Positions 46,011 through 55,856 of a DNA stretch of 64,000 bases are shown piece by piece. The translations under genes were made by a program, and so were the position numbers. Position 1 is the stretch's first letter, and each line of letters opens with the position of its first letter. Under the pieces are notes generated by a model. It saw only the letters and a program-made list of their open reading frames with translations. It did not search any database and was not told where the DNA came from. Source of the DNA: Bacteroidales bacterium (lineage in GTDB: Bacteria; Bacteroidota; Bacteroidia; Bacteroidales; Marinilabiliaceae); the NCBI GenBank assembly GCA_015061285.1, contig SUWW01000005.1, forward strand, positions 180,235-244,234, in the 5' to 3' direction.

Positions 46011-47216
46011 ATGGAACAGAAGAAAAAAGTAGTAGTAGCCTTCAGTGGCGGACTCGACACATCATACACAGTAATGTATTTGGCCAAAGAAAAAGGCTAT
46101 GAAGTTTATGCCGCATGTGCCAACACTGGTGGCTTTAGTGCCGAGCAACTCAAAACAAATGAAGGAAATGCCTACAAACTTGGCGCAACAAAATATGTAA
46201 CTCTCGATGTAACACAAGAATACTACGCCAAGAGCCTCCGATATATGGTTTATGGCAACGTATTGCGTAACAATTGTTACCCTATTTCTGTAAGTTCCGA
46301 ACGTATATTCCAAGCCATAGCTATTGCCCGTTATGCCAAAGAAATTGGCGCGCAAGCCATAGCTCACGGGTCGACAGGTGCTGGCAACGACCAAATTCGT
46401 TTCGACATGACATTCCTTGTCATGGCACCGGGCGTTGAGATAATCACACTTACTCGCGATGGCAATCTTAGCCGTCAAGAGGAGGTAGACTACCTCAATA
46501 AAAACGGATATTTTGCCGATTTTACAAAACTCAAATATTCCTACAACGTAGGTATTTGGGGTACTTCGATTTGTGGCGGCGAGATACTCGACTCGAAACA
46601 AGGTTTGCCCGAATCGGCATATCTAAAGCACCCAACCAAAGAGGGTCCAGAACTTCTAAAACTTGGTTTTGAGAAAGGCGAACTTTGTAGTGTTAACGGA
46701 GTTAAGTACGACGACAAAATAAAAGCCATACAAGCCGTTGAAGAGATTGGTGCTGCATACGGCATTGGACGCGACTGTCATGTGGGCGATACCATCATTG
46801 GCATCAAAGGCCGTGTGGGATTCGAAGCTGCTGCACCTATGCTAATTATTGGTGCGCACAGATTCCTCGAAAAATTCACACTCTCGAAGTGGCAACAATA
46901 TTGGAAAGATCAAGTGTCGAACTGGTATGGCATGTTCCTTCACGAGAGCCAATATCTCGAGCCTGTTATGCCCGATATTGAAGCAATGCTCGAGAGTAGC
47001 CAGCGCAACGTAACCGGCGAAGTGACGCTCGAACTCCGTCCGCTTTGCTTCCAAACTGTAGGTGTTGATTCGCCAAACGATCTTGTGAAAAACAAACTTG
47101 GTGAATATGGCGAGACAGCCAAAGCATGGAGTAGCGACGATGCTAAAGGATTCATCAAAGTTACATCGACAGCGCTGCGTGCATACTATCTTGCTCATCC
47201 TAATGAGCGTATGTAG
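46011..47216 (+). CDS. argG: Argininosuccinate synthase
   Basis: ArgG joins citrulline and aspartate with ATP to make argininosuccinate, the next-to-last step of arginine synthesis. The 401-aa sequence has the PP-loop VVVAFSGGLDTSYTVMYL at residues 7-24, the citrulline/aspartate loop AHGSTGAGNDQIRFD near residue 120, and ELRPLCFQTVGVDSP near 343. Length is normal. It follows the GNAT by 47 bp. Confidence 0.95.
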   Translation: MEQKKKVVVAFSGGLDTSYTVMYLAKEKGYEVYAACANTGGFSAEQLKTNEGNAYKLGATKYVTLDVTQEYYAKSLRYMVYGNVLRNNCYPISVSSERIFQAIAIARYAKEIGAQAIAHGSTGAGNDQIRFDMTFLVMAPGVEIITLTRDGNLSRQEEVDYLNKNGYFADFTKLKYSYNVGIWGTSICGGEILDSKQGLPESAYLKHPTKEGPELLKLGFEKGELCSVNGVKYDDKIKAIQAVEEIGAAYGIGRDCHVGDTIIGIKGRVGFEAAAPMLIIGAHRFLEKFTLSKWQQYWKDQVSNWYGMFLHESQYLEPVMPDIEAMLESSQRNVTGEVTLELRPLCFQTVGVDSPNDLVKNKLGEYGETAKAWSSDDAKGFIKVTSTALRAYYLAHPNERM

Positions 47217-47334
47217 TTACGAATTACAAATTACGAATTACGGTTTGCTACAGTGGCTTCGTAATTCGTAATACTTGATTCATAAATACTTTCACTTGTA
47301 TCTCGGAATTTGGAACTCGGAATTCGGAATTATA
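47217..47334. repeat. AT-rich repeat and hairpin between argG and argC
   Basis: Perfect 13-bp arms ATTACGAATTACG (47230-47242) and CGTAATTCGTAAT (47260-47272) can form a stem with a 17-base loop. After this come short tandem copies of CGGAATT-like units (47300-47333). The same ATTACGAATTA motif occurs at 39541-39617 and 45978-45995. Whether the hairpin affects argC expression is unknown. Confidence 0.55.
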
Positions 47335-47338
47335 AAAA

Positions 47339-48304
47339 ATGATCAAAGTCGGAATTATAGGCGCTGCTGGCTACACAGCTGGCGAGCTCATCAGAATACT
47401 TATAAACCATCCATGTGCCAACATACTTTTTGCACAGAGCAAAAGTCATGCAGGTCAACCCGTTTGGATGGCACATCACGATTTAATTGGCGAGACGTCA
47501 CTCACATTTTCAGCCGATTCTCCCGTAGAGACGGTTGACGTCATATTTCTATGTATGGGACATGGCAAATCGAGAGCTTTCGTAGAGTCGCTTCCAAGCG
47601 ATTTTGAAGGCAAGATTATCGACCTTAGTCAAGATTATCGTCTTGCCGATTCGGCTGGTGATTTTGTCTATGGCTTGCCGGAGGCTTTCCGCAGAGAAAT
47701 CAAGGCTGCCGACCATATTGCCAATCCAGGATGCTTCGCTACTGCTATTCAGTTGGCACTTCTACCAATGGCAAAAGCCGATAAGCTTAGCGAAATTCAT
47801 GTTACGGGCATCACAGGCTCGACAGGTGCAGGACAAAACCCTTCGGAGACAACGCATTTCAGTTGGCGCGAAGGTAACTTGTCTACTTATAAAGCTTTCT
47901 CGCATCAACATCTGCTTGAGATAAATGAGACACTTCATCGACTTGCACCAAGCTACAATCAGCCACTTAACTTTGTTCCTGTGCGTGGTAATCATACGCG
48001 TGGTATAATGGCAAGTGTGTATTTCGATTGTGACCTCGACGAAGCTGATGCTGTAGATATTTATAAGCGTTATTACAAAGACGAACCATTTGTTAATGTT
48101 GTTGATTTCAATCCCGACTTGAAAATGGTCGTAAATACCAATAAAGCAGTGCTTTATGTGAAGAAATACGACAAAAAACTTCATGTGGTTTCTATGATAG
48201 ACAATTTGGTAAAAGGAGCGTCAGGACAAGCTGTTGAAAATATGAACTTAATATTTGGATTGCCCGAAAACACAGGTCTAAACCTTAAGCCATCGGCATT
48301 CTAA
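47339..48304 (+). CDS. argC: N-acetyl/N-succinyl-gamma-glutamyl-phosphate reductase
   Basis: ArgC reduces N-acylglutamyl phosphate to the semialdehyde with NADPH. The 321-aa sequence has an N-terminal Rossmann motif (VGIIGAAGYTAGELIRIL), the catalytic Cys in ANPGCFATAIQLALLP (about Cys132), GITGSTGAGQNPSETTHFSW and the C-terminal KGASGQAVENMNLIFGL. Some Bacteroidota use succinylated intermediates; the acyl group cannot be read here. Confidence 0.94.
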   Translation: MIKVGIIGAAGYTAGELIRILINHPCANILFAQSKSHAGQPVWMAHHDLIGETSLTFSADSPVETVDVIFLCMGHGKSRAFVESLPSDFEGKIIDLSQDYRLADSAGDFVYGLPEAFRREIKAADHIANPGCFATAIQLALLPMAKADKLSEIHVTGITGSTGAGQNPSETTHFSWREGNLSTYKAFSHQHLLEINETLHRLAPSYNQPLNFVPVRGNHTRGIMASVYFDCDLDEADAVDIYKRYYKDEPFVNVVDFNPDLKMVVNTNKAVLYVKKYDKKLHVVSMIDNLVKGASGQAVENMNLIFGLPENTGLNLKPSAF

Positions 48305-48318
48305 AGAAAGGAGAAAAA

Positions 48319-49443
48319 ATGGAACTATTTGATGTCTACTCACTCTTTGAAGTGACCCCCGTTTGTGGCAAAGGTTGCCGTGTCTGGGACGAGAACGATA
48401 CTGAATATCTCGATTTGTATGGTGGCCATGCCGTGATTTCTATTGGTCATTCGCATCCCAAATACATAAAATCGATAACCGACCAATTGAATAAAATTGG
48501 TTTCTACTCCAATTCGGTTATCAATCCGTTGCAAACCACATTGGCGCACAAGATTGGCAAACTCAGCGGCTATAACGATTATTCGCTTTTTTTGATTAAT
48601 TCAGGTGCCGAAGCCAACGAAAATGCTCTGAAACTTGCCTCGTTTCACACGAAACGCGACAAAGTGGTAGCCTTCAAACGTAGTTTCCATGGCCGTACTT
48701 CTGGCGCTGTGGCTGTAACAGACAATCCTAAGATTGTTTCGCCTTTCAACGCCGTTCACAAAGTTCAGTTTGCCGAGCTCAACAACATAGCATCGGTCGA
48801 GGCATTGCTAAAAGCAGGCGATGTAGCTGCCGTTATAATTGAAGGCATTCAAGGTTGCGGTGGCATACATATACCTACGCCACAATTCATGCAGGATTTG
48901 CGTGCAGTATGCGATAAATATGGCACTGTACTTATTCTCGATGAGATTCAGTCGGGTTATGGACGTAGTGGAAAATTCTTCGCACATCAATATTCAGGAA
49001 TAAAGCCAGACATCATTACGATGGCTAAGGGCATAGCCAACGGATTTCCTGTCGGTGGCATACTTATAGCCCCAAAATTTGAAGCTGTTAAGGGCATGCT
49101 CGGCACTACGTTTGGCGGCAACTACCTTGGCATGGCAGCCGCAATAGCAGTGGCCGACATATTTGAAGAGGAACACCTTGTAGAAAATGCAGCTAAGGTT
49201 GGTAAATATTTGTTGGAGAATATACCATCGTCGCCACGCATAAAAGAGGTACGCGGTGAGGGCTTGATGATAGGCATCGAGTTCAACGAGCCAATGACCG
49301 AAATACGCAAGAAATTGCTCTACGAAAAGCACATATTTACAGGCGTAGCAGGTCAGAATATGATACGCTTGTTGCCACCATTGTGCTTGACAATTGAAGA
49401 GTGCGACGAATTTATAGCTGCATTCAAAGAGGTGTTGAAATAA
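48319..49443 (+). CDS. argD: Acylornithine aminotransferase (class III, PLP-dependent)
   Basis: ArgD transfers an amino group from glutamate to N-acylglutamate semialdehyde to make N-acylornithine. The 374-aa sequence has LDLYGGHAVISIGHSHPKYI near residue 33, NSGAEANENALKLA near 94, the PLP pocket VLILDEIQSGYGRSGKFF near 203, and the Schiff-base Lys in ITMAKGIANGFPVGG (about Lys237). Family assignment is sure. The exact substrate follows from its neighbours. Confidence 0.93.
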   Translation: MELFDVYSLFEVTPVCGKGCRVWDENDTEYLDLYGGHAVISIGHSHPKYIKSITDQLNKIGFYSNSVINPLQTTLAHKIGKLSGYNDYSLFLINSGAEANENALKLASFHTKRDKVVAFKRSFHGRTSGAVAVTDNPKIVSPFNAVHKVQFAELNNIASVEALLKAGDVAAVIIEGIQGCGGIHIPTPQFMQDLRAVCDKYGTVLILDEIQSGYGRSGKFFAHQYSGIKPDIITMAKGIANGFPVGGILIAPKFEAVKGMLGTTFGGNYLGMAAAIAVADIFEEEHLVENAAKVGKYLLENIPSSPRIKEVRGEGLMIGIEFNEPMTEIRKKLLYEKHIFTGVAGQNMIRLLPPLCLTIEECDEFIAAFKEVLK

Positions 49444-49449
49444 TTGGTA

Positions 49450-50256
49450 ATGATGATGTTATCGCAAAAGAAAATATCCATCATCGGTGGTGGCAATATG
49501 GGCGGCGCAATTGCCAAAGGGTTGATAGCTTCGGGCAATATAGCGGCAAGCAACATAACAGTAACGCGCCATAAAGTTGAACTTTTGTCGGCTTTTGCAG
49601 ACAAAGGAGTCAACGTGACGAGCGACAACAATGCTGCGGTGGCAAATGCCGACATTGTGATTTTTGCAGTAAAACCTTGGCTCATAGCCGATGTTATTGC
49701 TGACGTAAAATCCAATATTAAGCCGCAAACGCTTGTAGTTTCGGTGGCTTCGGGTGTCTCTTTGGCGCAGCTTTCCGATATGGTAGGTAGAACTAAGAGT
49801 ATTGTTCGTGTAATGCCAAACACAGCTGCGGAAGTTGGCGAATCGGTAACTGCTGTTTGTCTACAAAACACAACGCCCGACGAACAGCAACTTGTTGAAG
49901 ATATTTTTCGTCCGATGGGTCTTACTATTGTCACCGATGAGGCTCACATGGCTGCTATTACGGCGCTTGCATCATGCGGCATAGCACATGCATTGCGATT
50001 CATCAGAGCCATGATGGAGTCGGGCATCGAAATGGGGTTGACCTCACGTCAATCGGCCGATATAGCAGCACAAACGGTGAAAGGTGCAGCCGAATTGATT
50101 CTGCGCAACCAAAGCCACCCAGAAGCCGAAGTTGATAAGGTGTGCACTCCTGGCGGCGTAACTATTACGGGCATCAATGCGCTCGAACACGCAGGCTTCT
50201 CGTCGGCGGTCATAAAAGGCATCTTGGCATCGTACAATAAAATCATAGGTAAGTAA
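49450..50256 (+). CDS. proC: Pyrroline-5-carboxylate reductase
   Basis: ProC reduces pyrroline-5-carboxylate to proline. The N-terminal NADPH site is ISIIGGGNMGGAIAKGL, then FAVKPWLIADVI, VSVASGVSLAQL, VRVMPNTAAEVGESVTA, and the C-terminal dimerization helices with TPGGVTITGINALEHAGF. Three consecutive ATGs at 49450, 49453 and 49456 are possible starts; the TTG at 49444 is less likely. It begins only a few bases after argD, which puts proline and arginine genes in one transcript. Confidence 0.94.
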   Translation: MMMLSQKKISIIGGGNMGGAIAKGLIASGNIAASNITVTRHKVELLSAFADKGVNVTSDNNAAVANADIVIFAVKPWLIADVIADVKSNIKPQTLVVSVASGVSLAQLSDMVGRTKSIVRVMPNTAAEVGESVTAVCLQNTTPDEQQLVEDIFRPMGLTIVTDEAHMAAITALASCGIAHALRFIRAMMESGIEMGLTSRQSADIAAQTVKGAAELILRNQSHPEAEVDKVCTPGGVTITGINALEHAGFSSAVIKGILASYNKIIGK

Positions 50257-50278
50257 TTATATATCAACATATAATAAC

Positions 50279-51358
50279 GTGCGCATAACTATAAAAGTAG
50301 GTTCAAATGTGCTGACTCGTCCCGACGGCACTCTCAACGTGGAGCGAATGGAACATTTGGTGGCCGAGATAGCCGAACTTCACAAGGCTGGTCACAAGGT
50401 GATTTTTGTTTCGTCGGGTGCTATGGCGGCTGGTCGCACGTTGGTGAAAAACTATAGTCACCTTGAGCCTGTGGCTCAACGACAATTGCTTTCGAGCATC
50501 GGCCAGGTGAAACTCATCGACCAATACAAACGCATTTTCGATTGCCACAATATTTTTATCGGTCAGATTCTCGTCACGAAGCAAGATTTCCGCACGCGCG
50601 AGCACTATCTGAACATGAAGAGCTGCATACATACGTTGTGGGAAAATGGTGTTATTCCTGTTGTGAACGAGAACGACGCAATTTCTGTCACAGGCTTGAT
50701 GTTTACCGACAACGACGAACTCTCAGGCCTCATGGCTTCGATGATGGATTGCGATAAACTATTCATACTTAGTAATGTAGATGGCATTTTCGATGGTAAC
50801 CCAGCCGACGAAGGCACGAAAGTGATTCGCGAAATTGGTTGTCGTCAAAATGTAAGTAAGTATATGCAAGTGTCGAAGTCGAGCTTCGGACGCGGCGGAA
50901 TGCAAACAAAATGTCATTCTGCTCAAAAAACTGCGGCTTCGGGCATCGATGTATATATAGCTAACGGCACACGCGATGGCGTAATTACAAGTCTTGCCAA
51001 TAGCGACGACTCATTTGTATGTACGCACTTCATTGCGGGAGAGCGCATTCCAGCCGTAAAGAAGTGGATTGCATATAGCGAAGGCTTCACGAAGGCCGAA
51101 GTGGTTGTAAATGAAGGCGCAAAGCGAGCATTGCTTTCGCACACCAAAGCCGCAAGTCTACTCTTTTCGGGCATAGTTACGATTCTCGGCGAGTTCAAAG
51201 CCAAAGATTTGCTCACCATTCGCGACGAAGCAGGCACATATCTCGGCGTGGGTTGCAGCACTATGGATTCCGACAAAGCCCGTGCGCATGTTGGAGCACA
51301 CAATCTTAAACCTCTTATCCATTACGATTATCTTTATATAGATAACGACTTGATATAG
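50279..51358 (+). CDS. proB: Glutamate 5-kinase
   Basis: ProB phosphorylates glutamate, the first step of proline synthesis. The 359-aa protein has an amino-acid kinase domain (about 1-255: IKVGSNVLTRPDG, VIFVSSGAMAAGR, VPVVNENDAIS-type stretch at IPVVNENDAISVTGL, NVDGIFDGNP) and a PUA domain (about 270-355). The start is GTG at 50279, with no closer ATG. Proline feedback inhibition would be normal for the family. A strong terminator follows 43 bp later. Confidence 0.93.
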   Translation: MRITIKVGSNVLTRPDGTLNVERMEHLVAEIAELHKAGHKVIFVSSGAMAAGRTLVKNYSHLEPVAQRQLLSSIGQVKLIDQYKRIFDCHNIFIGQILVTKQDFRTREHYLNMKSCIHTLWENGVIPVVNENDAISVTGLMFTDNDELSGLMASMMDCDKLFILSNVDGIFDGNPADEGTKVIREIGCRQNVSKYMQVSKSSFGRGGMQTKCHSAQKTAASGIDVYIANGTRDGVITSLANSDDSFVCTHFIAGERIPAVKKWIAYSEGFTKAEVVVNEGAKRALLSHTKAASLLFSGIVTILGEFKAKDLLTIRDEAGTYLGVGCSTMDSDKARAHVGAHNLKPLIHYDYLYIDNDLI

Positions 51359-51400
51359 CGGCGATTATATTCTTTTTTAGAAAGCGATTGAAAAGGATTG

Positions 51401-51437
51401 AACGGATTTGCGCTGATAAACAAATCCGTTTTATTTG
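51401..51437 (+). terminator. Rho-independent terminator after proB
   Basis: AACGGATTTG at 51401-51410 pairs perfectly with CAAATCCGTT at 51421-51430 and is followed by TTATTTG. It ends the argR to proB transcript and separates it from proA. Confidence 0.82.
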
Positions 51438-51478
51438 TGTTCATCCTATGTGTGACTATATGAATTGACTTTGTTCAA

Positions 51479-51512
51479 TTTGTGTATAATTTGTGAAAAA
51501 TAGAGATATTTG
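51479..51512 (+). promoter_or_regulatory. Possible promoter for proA
   Basis: TTTG at 51479-51482 and GATATTTG at 51505-51512 (7 of 8 to TAnnTTTG, then CAGG) are 22 bases apart, close to the normal Bacteroidota spacing. The proA ATG is 22 bp downstream. Confidence 0.4.
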
Positions 51513-51534
51513 CAGGCGTAAAAAACATATCTAT

Positions 51535-52779
51535 ATGGAAGAGACGAAGCAGCAATTTGAGGCCGTAAAAGAAGCGGCACGTCAAATGACGGTAGTCACC
51601 GAGAAGAGTGCCAAGATTCTTGGCGACATTGCCGACGCATTGGTTAGCAATACGAAGCGAATTGTAGAAGCTAATGCGCTCGACCTCAGCCGAATGGATA
51701 AGGCGAATCCCAACTATGATCGTCTTATGCTCACCGAGGAACGCATCGCGGGCATTGCTGCCGACACTCGCAAAGTGGCTTCACTGCCAACACCAATTGG
51801 CGAACTGATGGAAAACCGCAAACTGCCCAATGGGCTGAAACTTAGTAAGGTGCGCGTTCCGCTTGGCGTCGTTGGAGTTATCTACGAGGCTCGCCCAAAT
51901 GTCACCGTTGATGTGGTGGCTCTCTGTCTCCGTTCGGGCAATGCCGCAGTGCTGAAAGGTGGTTCGGATGCACGCGAGAGCAATACGGTGCTTGTAGATA
52001 TTATGAAAGAAGTTCTTTGCGCCAACGATGTCAATCCCGATGTGATTCAGCTATTGCCTCATAACCACGAAGCTGCAGCCGATTTGATGTCTGCTGTGGG
52101 GTATATCGATGTGCTTATTCCGCGTGGCTCACAGAAACTTATTCGCAGCGTGCGCGAACAGGCCAAAGTGCCCACTATAGAGACGGGCGCAGGTGTCGTG
52201 CATACCTATTTTGATGCTTCGGGTGCGCTGAAGATTGGTCGCGACGTAATTACCAATGCCAAAACGCGCCGCGTGAGCGTTTGCAATGCGCTCGATTGTG
52301 CTATTATCCACTCATCGCGTTTGAGCGACTTGCCAGAACTGCTTAGCATCTGTGGCGAAAAGGGAGTTGAAGTGTTTGCTGACGAACGAGCATACACAGT
52401 CCTCGATGGTAAATATGCAGCGCCTCTGCATCATGCTCAGCCAGAGGATTTTGGCCGCGAATTCCTATCGATGAAGATGGCTGTGAAAACTGTCGATTCG
52501 CTCGATGAGGCGCTCGACCATATATATACATACGGACTTAAGCACTCCGAAGCCATAATTACCGAAGACGCCAATGCTGCTGCGCGTTTCCTCAACGAAG
52601 TTGATGCTGCATGTGTATATGTCAACACCAGTACAGCTTTCACAGATGGAGCTCAGTTTGGCCTTGGTGCCGAGATAGGCATATCCACACAAAAACTTCA
52701 TGCGCGTGGTCCAATGGCGTTGCGCGAACTTACCAGCTACAAGTGGCAAGTTGTTGGTAATGGACAGACAAGATCTTGA
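51535..52779 (+). CDS. proA: Gamma-glutamyl phosphate reductase
   Basis: ProA reduces glutamyl 5-phosphate to the semialdehyde with NADPH, between ProB and ProC. The 414-aa sequence has LGVVGVIYEARPNVTVDV near residue 112, LRSGNAAVLKGGSDARESN near 135, the catalytic Cys in RRVSVCNALDCAIIH (about Cys250), and YVNTSTAFTDGAQFGLGAEI near 362. The ATG at 51535 fits the usual N-terminus. A longer frame from 51493 adds 14 residues unlike the family. Confidence 0.94.
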   Translation: MEETKQQFEAVKEAARQMTVVTEKSAKILGDIADALVSNTKRIVEANALDLSRMDKANPNYDRLMLTEERIAGIAADTRKVASLPTPIGELMENRKLPNGLKLSKVRVPLGVVGVIYEARPNVTVDVVALCLRSGNAAVLKGGSDARESNTVLVDIMKEVLCANDVNPDVIQLLPHNHEAAADLMSAVGYIDVLIPRGSQKLIRSVREQAKVPTIETGAGVVHTYFDASGALKIGRDVITNAKTRRVSVCNALDCAIIHSSRLSDLPELLSICGEKGVEVFADERAYTVLDGKYAAPLHHAQPEDFGREFLSMKMAVKTVDSLDEALDHIYTYGLKHSEAIITEDANAAARFLNEVDAACVYVNTSTAFTDGAQFGLGAEIGISTQKLHARGPMALRELTSYKWQVVGNGQTRS

Positions 52780-52808
52780 TTTGTAAATAGTTATATAATA
52801 CATATATA

Positions 52809-53678
52809 GTGAATACCGATAAACCCATTACTGCAATTCTTCGCATTCAAGCCTCCGATCAAAAGGGTTTGATTGCACGAGTGACAGATTTCATTCAGCG
52901 TAACAATGGAAATATCGTTGCGCTCGATCAATATACCGATACTTTCGAAAAGCAATTCTTCATGCGTGTGGAGTGGGAAGTGGAAGGCTTTGCCATTGAG
53001 CGCGACCAAATAGGTGCTGCGTTCCAATATGCAATAGCTACACCTTGCCACATGGAGTGGGAGCTCGACTTCAGCGATCAACGCTTGCGCATGTGCATCA
53101 TGGTGAGCAAGATGTCGCATTGCCTCTACGATCTTTTGGCTCGCTATCATGGAGGCGAACTCGATGTTGATATTCCGATAATCATTGGTAATCATGAAGA
53201 GATGGCTGCGGTGGCTGCTCAATTTGGCATTCATTTCGAACTGATAAAAATCACCAAAGAGAATAAAGCCGAGATGGAAGCACGCCAGATGCAGTTGATG
53301 GCTGATAACAAAATCGACTTCATTGTGCTCGCTCGATATATGCAGATTCTCTCGAACGATTTCATTCGTGCATATCCGAATAAAATCATCAATATTCATC
53401 ACTCCACGTTGCCAGCTTTTGTTGGCGCAAAACCCTATCATCAAGCCTATGCGCGCGGTGTGAAACTCATTGGCGCAACAAGTCACTACGTAACAGAAGA
53501 ACTCGACGCTGGCCCGATTATCGACCAGGATATTATTCGCGTGACACATCACGATACGCCTTTTACGATGATTCAGAAAGGAAAAGATGTGGAGAAGATT
53601 GTACTTTCGCGTGCTGTAGAGGCGCATATTGCACGAAAAACTCTTGTGTATAAAAATAAAACAGTGATATTCAACTGA
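52809..53678 (+). CDS. purU: Formyltetrahydrofolate deformylase
   Basis: PurU splits 10-formyl-THF into formate and THF, which balances one-carbon units. The 289-aa protein has an N-terminal ACT domain (residues 7-85: LRIQASDQKGLIARVTDFIQ) that usually senses glycine or methionine, and a formyltransferase domain (about 90-289). The catalytic Asn, His and Asp lie in NIHHSTLPAF, GATSHYVTEELDAGPII. The start is GTG at 52809. It lies between proA and hisH with short gaps. Confidence 0.93.
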   Translation: MNTDKPITAILRIQASDQKGLIARVTDFIQRNNGNIVALDQYTDTFEKQFFMRVEWEVEGFAIERDQIGAAFQYAIATPCHMEWELDFSDQRLRMCIMVSKMSHCLYDLLARYHGGELDVDIPIIIGNHEEMAAVAAQFGIHFELIKITKENKAEMEARQMQLMADNKIDFIVLARYMQILSNDFIRAYPNKIINIHHSTLPAFVGAKPYHQAYARGVKLIGATSHYVTEELDAGPIIDQDIIRVTHHDTPFTMIQKGKDVEKIVLSRAVEAHIARKTLVYKNKTVIFN

Positions 53679-53730
53679 TTAGTGCGAGGTTTTGGTGTAG
53701 TATGCAGTTTGTTTAGTTGTCATTAGGTTG

Positions 53731-54330
53731 ATGAAAATAGTAATTATAAAATATAATGCGGGCAACATTCGTTCGGTTGCAAATGCCATAGCGCGACTTG
53801 GCTACGAAGCCGAAATAACCGACGATGAAGCTAAAATTCGTGCTGCCGATCGCGTCATTTTTCCCGGCGTGGGCGAGGCTGGCACTACTATGAAGTATCT
53901 GCGCGAGCACGGCCTCGATAAACTGATTTGCAGCCTCACGCAGCCGATTCTCGGCATTTGCCTTGGTATGCAACTGATGTGCAGCCACTCCGAGGAGGGC
54001 GATACAGATTGCCTTGGCATCTTCGACGTGCCTGTGAAGCGTTTCCAGCTACCACAACACAATCCGAACAATCTGAAGATTCCTCAGATGGGGTGGAACG
54101 TCATCGAAAACTGCAAGGCTCCACTCTTCTCGACCGAGCAAAATGGTAAGTATGTATATTTTGTGCATAGCTACTATGTGCCACTTTGCGACTATACGGC
54201 AGCCGAAACAGAGCATGTGGTTCGCTACTCTTCGGCGCTACACCGCAATAATTTCTACGCAACGCAGTTTCACCCCGAGAAGAGCGGCGACGTGGGCGAA
54301 TGTATACTGTCTAACTTCCTAAATCTGTAG
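53731..54330 (+). CDS. hisH: Imidazole glycerol phosphate synthase subunit HisH
   Basis: HisH is the glutaminase that feeds ammonia to HisF. The 199-aa class I glutamine amidotransferase has the nucleophile Cys in [16 protein letters not shown] (about Cys77) and the His-Glu pair in [13 protein letters not shown] near residue 182. [15 protein letters not shown] near residue 49 is the usual oxyanion region. The ATG at 53731 follows a TTG that could also start the frame. It begins the hisH-A-F-IE block. Confidence 0.94.
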   Translation: MKIVIIKYNAGNIRSVANAIARLGYEAEITDDEAKIRAADRVIFPGVGEAGTTMKYLREHGLDKLICSLTQPILGICLGMQLMCSHSEEGDTDCLGIFDVPVKRFQLPQHNPNNLKIPQMGWNVIENCKAPLFSTEQNGKYVYFVHSYYVPLCDYTAAETEHVVRYSSALHRNNFYATQFHPEKSGDVGECILSNFLNL

Positions 54331-54335
54331 TACTT

Positions 54336-55055
54336 ATGGATATTATTCCAGCAATAGATATGATTGGTGGCAAGTGTGTGCGCCTCAGCAAAGGCGACTA
54401 CGACACCAAGAAAGTCTACAACGAAGACCCCGTTGAGGTTGCAAAAATGTTCGAAGATGGAGGTATACGTCGTCTTCATCTTGTCGACCTCGATGGCGCA
54501 AAAGCTGGGCATATTGTCAATTATAAGCGATTGGAGCAGATAGCTACGCAGACGAATCTTATCGTAGATTTTGGTGGTGGGCTGAAGACTACCAAGGATC
54601 TCGAGATAGCTTTTGAGTGTGGTGCTCAGATGGTTACAGGCGGTAGCATCGCTGTGAAAAATCCTACTGAATTTCTCTCTTGGTTCGATAAATATGGCAG
54701 CGAGCGCATTATACTTGGTGCCGATGCTAATGATGGTAAAATAGCCGTAACGGGCTGGCAAGAAGGCACCGACAAGGAGTTGTTGCCGTTCATTCAAGAC
54801 TATTATGCCAAAGGCTTACGCAAGGTTATCTGCACCGACATAAGTAAAGATGGTATGCTGCAAGGACCTTCGGTGGCGCTGTATAGAGATATTCTTGCCG
54901 CCATTCCCGACTTGTATCTTGTGGCAAGTGGCGGTGTTGGTTCGATGCACGATTTGGAAGAACTTGTGAGCATAAATATGCCAGCAGTAATTATCGGTAA
55001 GGCCATTTACGAAAATCGCATTTCGCTTACAGACCTTGCTAAATTCGTAGATTAA
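54336..55055 (+). CDS. hisA: Phosphoribosylformimino-AICAR-phosphate isomerase
   Basis: HisA is a TIM-barrel isomerase of histidine synthesis (ProFAR to PRFAR). The 239-aa sequence has the catalytic Asp in [14 protein letters not shown] (residue 7 or 8) and the second Asp in [18 protein letters not shown] near residue 129, [12 protein letters not shown] near 48 and [14 protein letters not shown] near 195. It starts 5 bp after hisH. Confidence 0.94.
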   Translation: MDIIPAIDMIGGKCVRLSKGDYDTKKVYNEDPVEVAKMFEDGGIRRLHLVDLDGAKAGHIVNYKRLEQIATQTNLIVDFGGGLKTTKDLEIAFECGAQMVTGGSIAVKNPTEFLSWFDKYGSERIILGADANDGKIAVTGWQEGTDKELLPFIQDYYAKGLRKVICTDISKDGMLQGPSVALYRDILAAIPDLYLVASGGVGSMHDLEELVSINMPAVIIGKAIYENRISLTDLAKFVD

Positions 55056-55079
55056 TACATACGTACATACATAAACAAA

Positions 55080-55835
55080 ATGATAGCAAAGCGTATTATC
55101 CCATGCCTCGATATTCGCGGCGGACAAGTAGTAAAAGGTATCAATTTCGTAGGTATAAAAGAGGTTGGTGATCCCGTGGAACTTGGTGCGCAGTATGCTC
55201 GCGATGGTGCCGACGAACTTGTTTTCCTCGATATTACAGCTTCGCACGAAGGACGCAAAACTTTCAGCGAACTTGTCGAACGCATTGCTCGTCATATAAA
55301 TATTCCATTTACTGTAGGTGGTGGCATCAGCGAACTTGCCGATGCCGACAAACTTCTATCTGCAGGTGCCGACAAGATTAGTTTGAACTCAGCTGCGGTG
55401 CGTCGTCCCGAACTTATTGATGAAATGGCGCATTCGTTTGGAAGCCAATTCGTTGTTGCGGCTATTGATGCCCGTTTCGATGAAAATGGCGAATGGGTTG
55501 TTACGGTGAATGGTGGTCGCATACCTACCGAAAAACGCCTATTTACTTGGGCTTACGAGGCTCAGGAACGTGGTGCTGGCGAGATTCTCTTCACTTCTAT
55601 GAACCACGATGGCACTAAAAACGGTTTCGCCAACGAAGCTCTTGCTAAACTCTCCGAAGAGCTCTCCATCCCTATTATAGCCTCAGGTGGTGCGGGCAAA
55701 ATGGAGCATTTCCGCGATGTGTTTACAATCGGTAAAGCCGATGCGGGGCTTGCGGCAAGCATATTTCATTATGGCGAAATTGCTATTCAAGACCTCAAAA
55801 ACTACCTTCGCGCTGAACATATCAGCGTTCGATAA
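55080..55835 (+). CDS. hisF: Imidazole glycerol phosphate synthase subunit HisF
   Basis: HisF is the cyclase half of the HisFH enzyme; it makes imidazole glycerol phosphate and AICAR. The 251-aa TIM barrel has Asp in [14 protein letters not shown] (residue 11) and Asp in [15 protein letters not shown] (about 130), [20 protein letters not shown] and [17 protein letters not shown]. Close spacing to hisA and hisIE shows one operon. Confidence 0.95.
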   Translation: MIAKRIIPCLDIRGGQVVKGINFVGIKEVGDPVELGAQYARDGADELVFLDITASHEGRKTFSELVERIARHINIPFTVGGGISELADADKLLSAGADKISLNSAAVRRPELIDEMAHSFGSQFVVAAIDARFDENGEWVVTVNGGRIPTEKRLFTWAYEAQERGAGEILFTSMNHDGTKNGFANEALAKLSEELSIPIIASGGAGKMEHFRDVFTIGKADAGLAASIFHYGEIAIQDLKNYLRAEHISVR

Positions 55836-55856
55836 TCAATAAATAATTACATAAAT

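Noticed and set aside
52791..53627. 278-codon minus-strand frame
   Set aside because: It is antisense to purU, whose catalytic motifs are certain.
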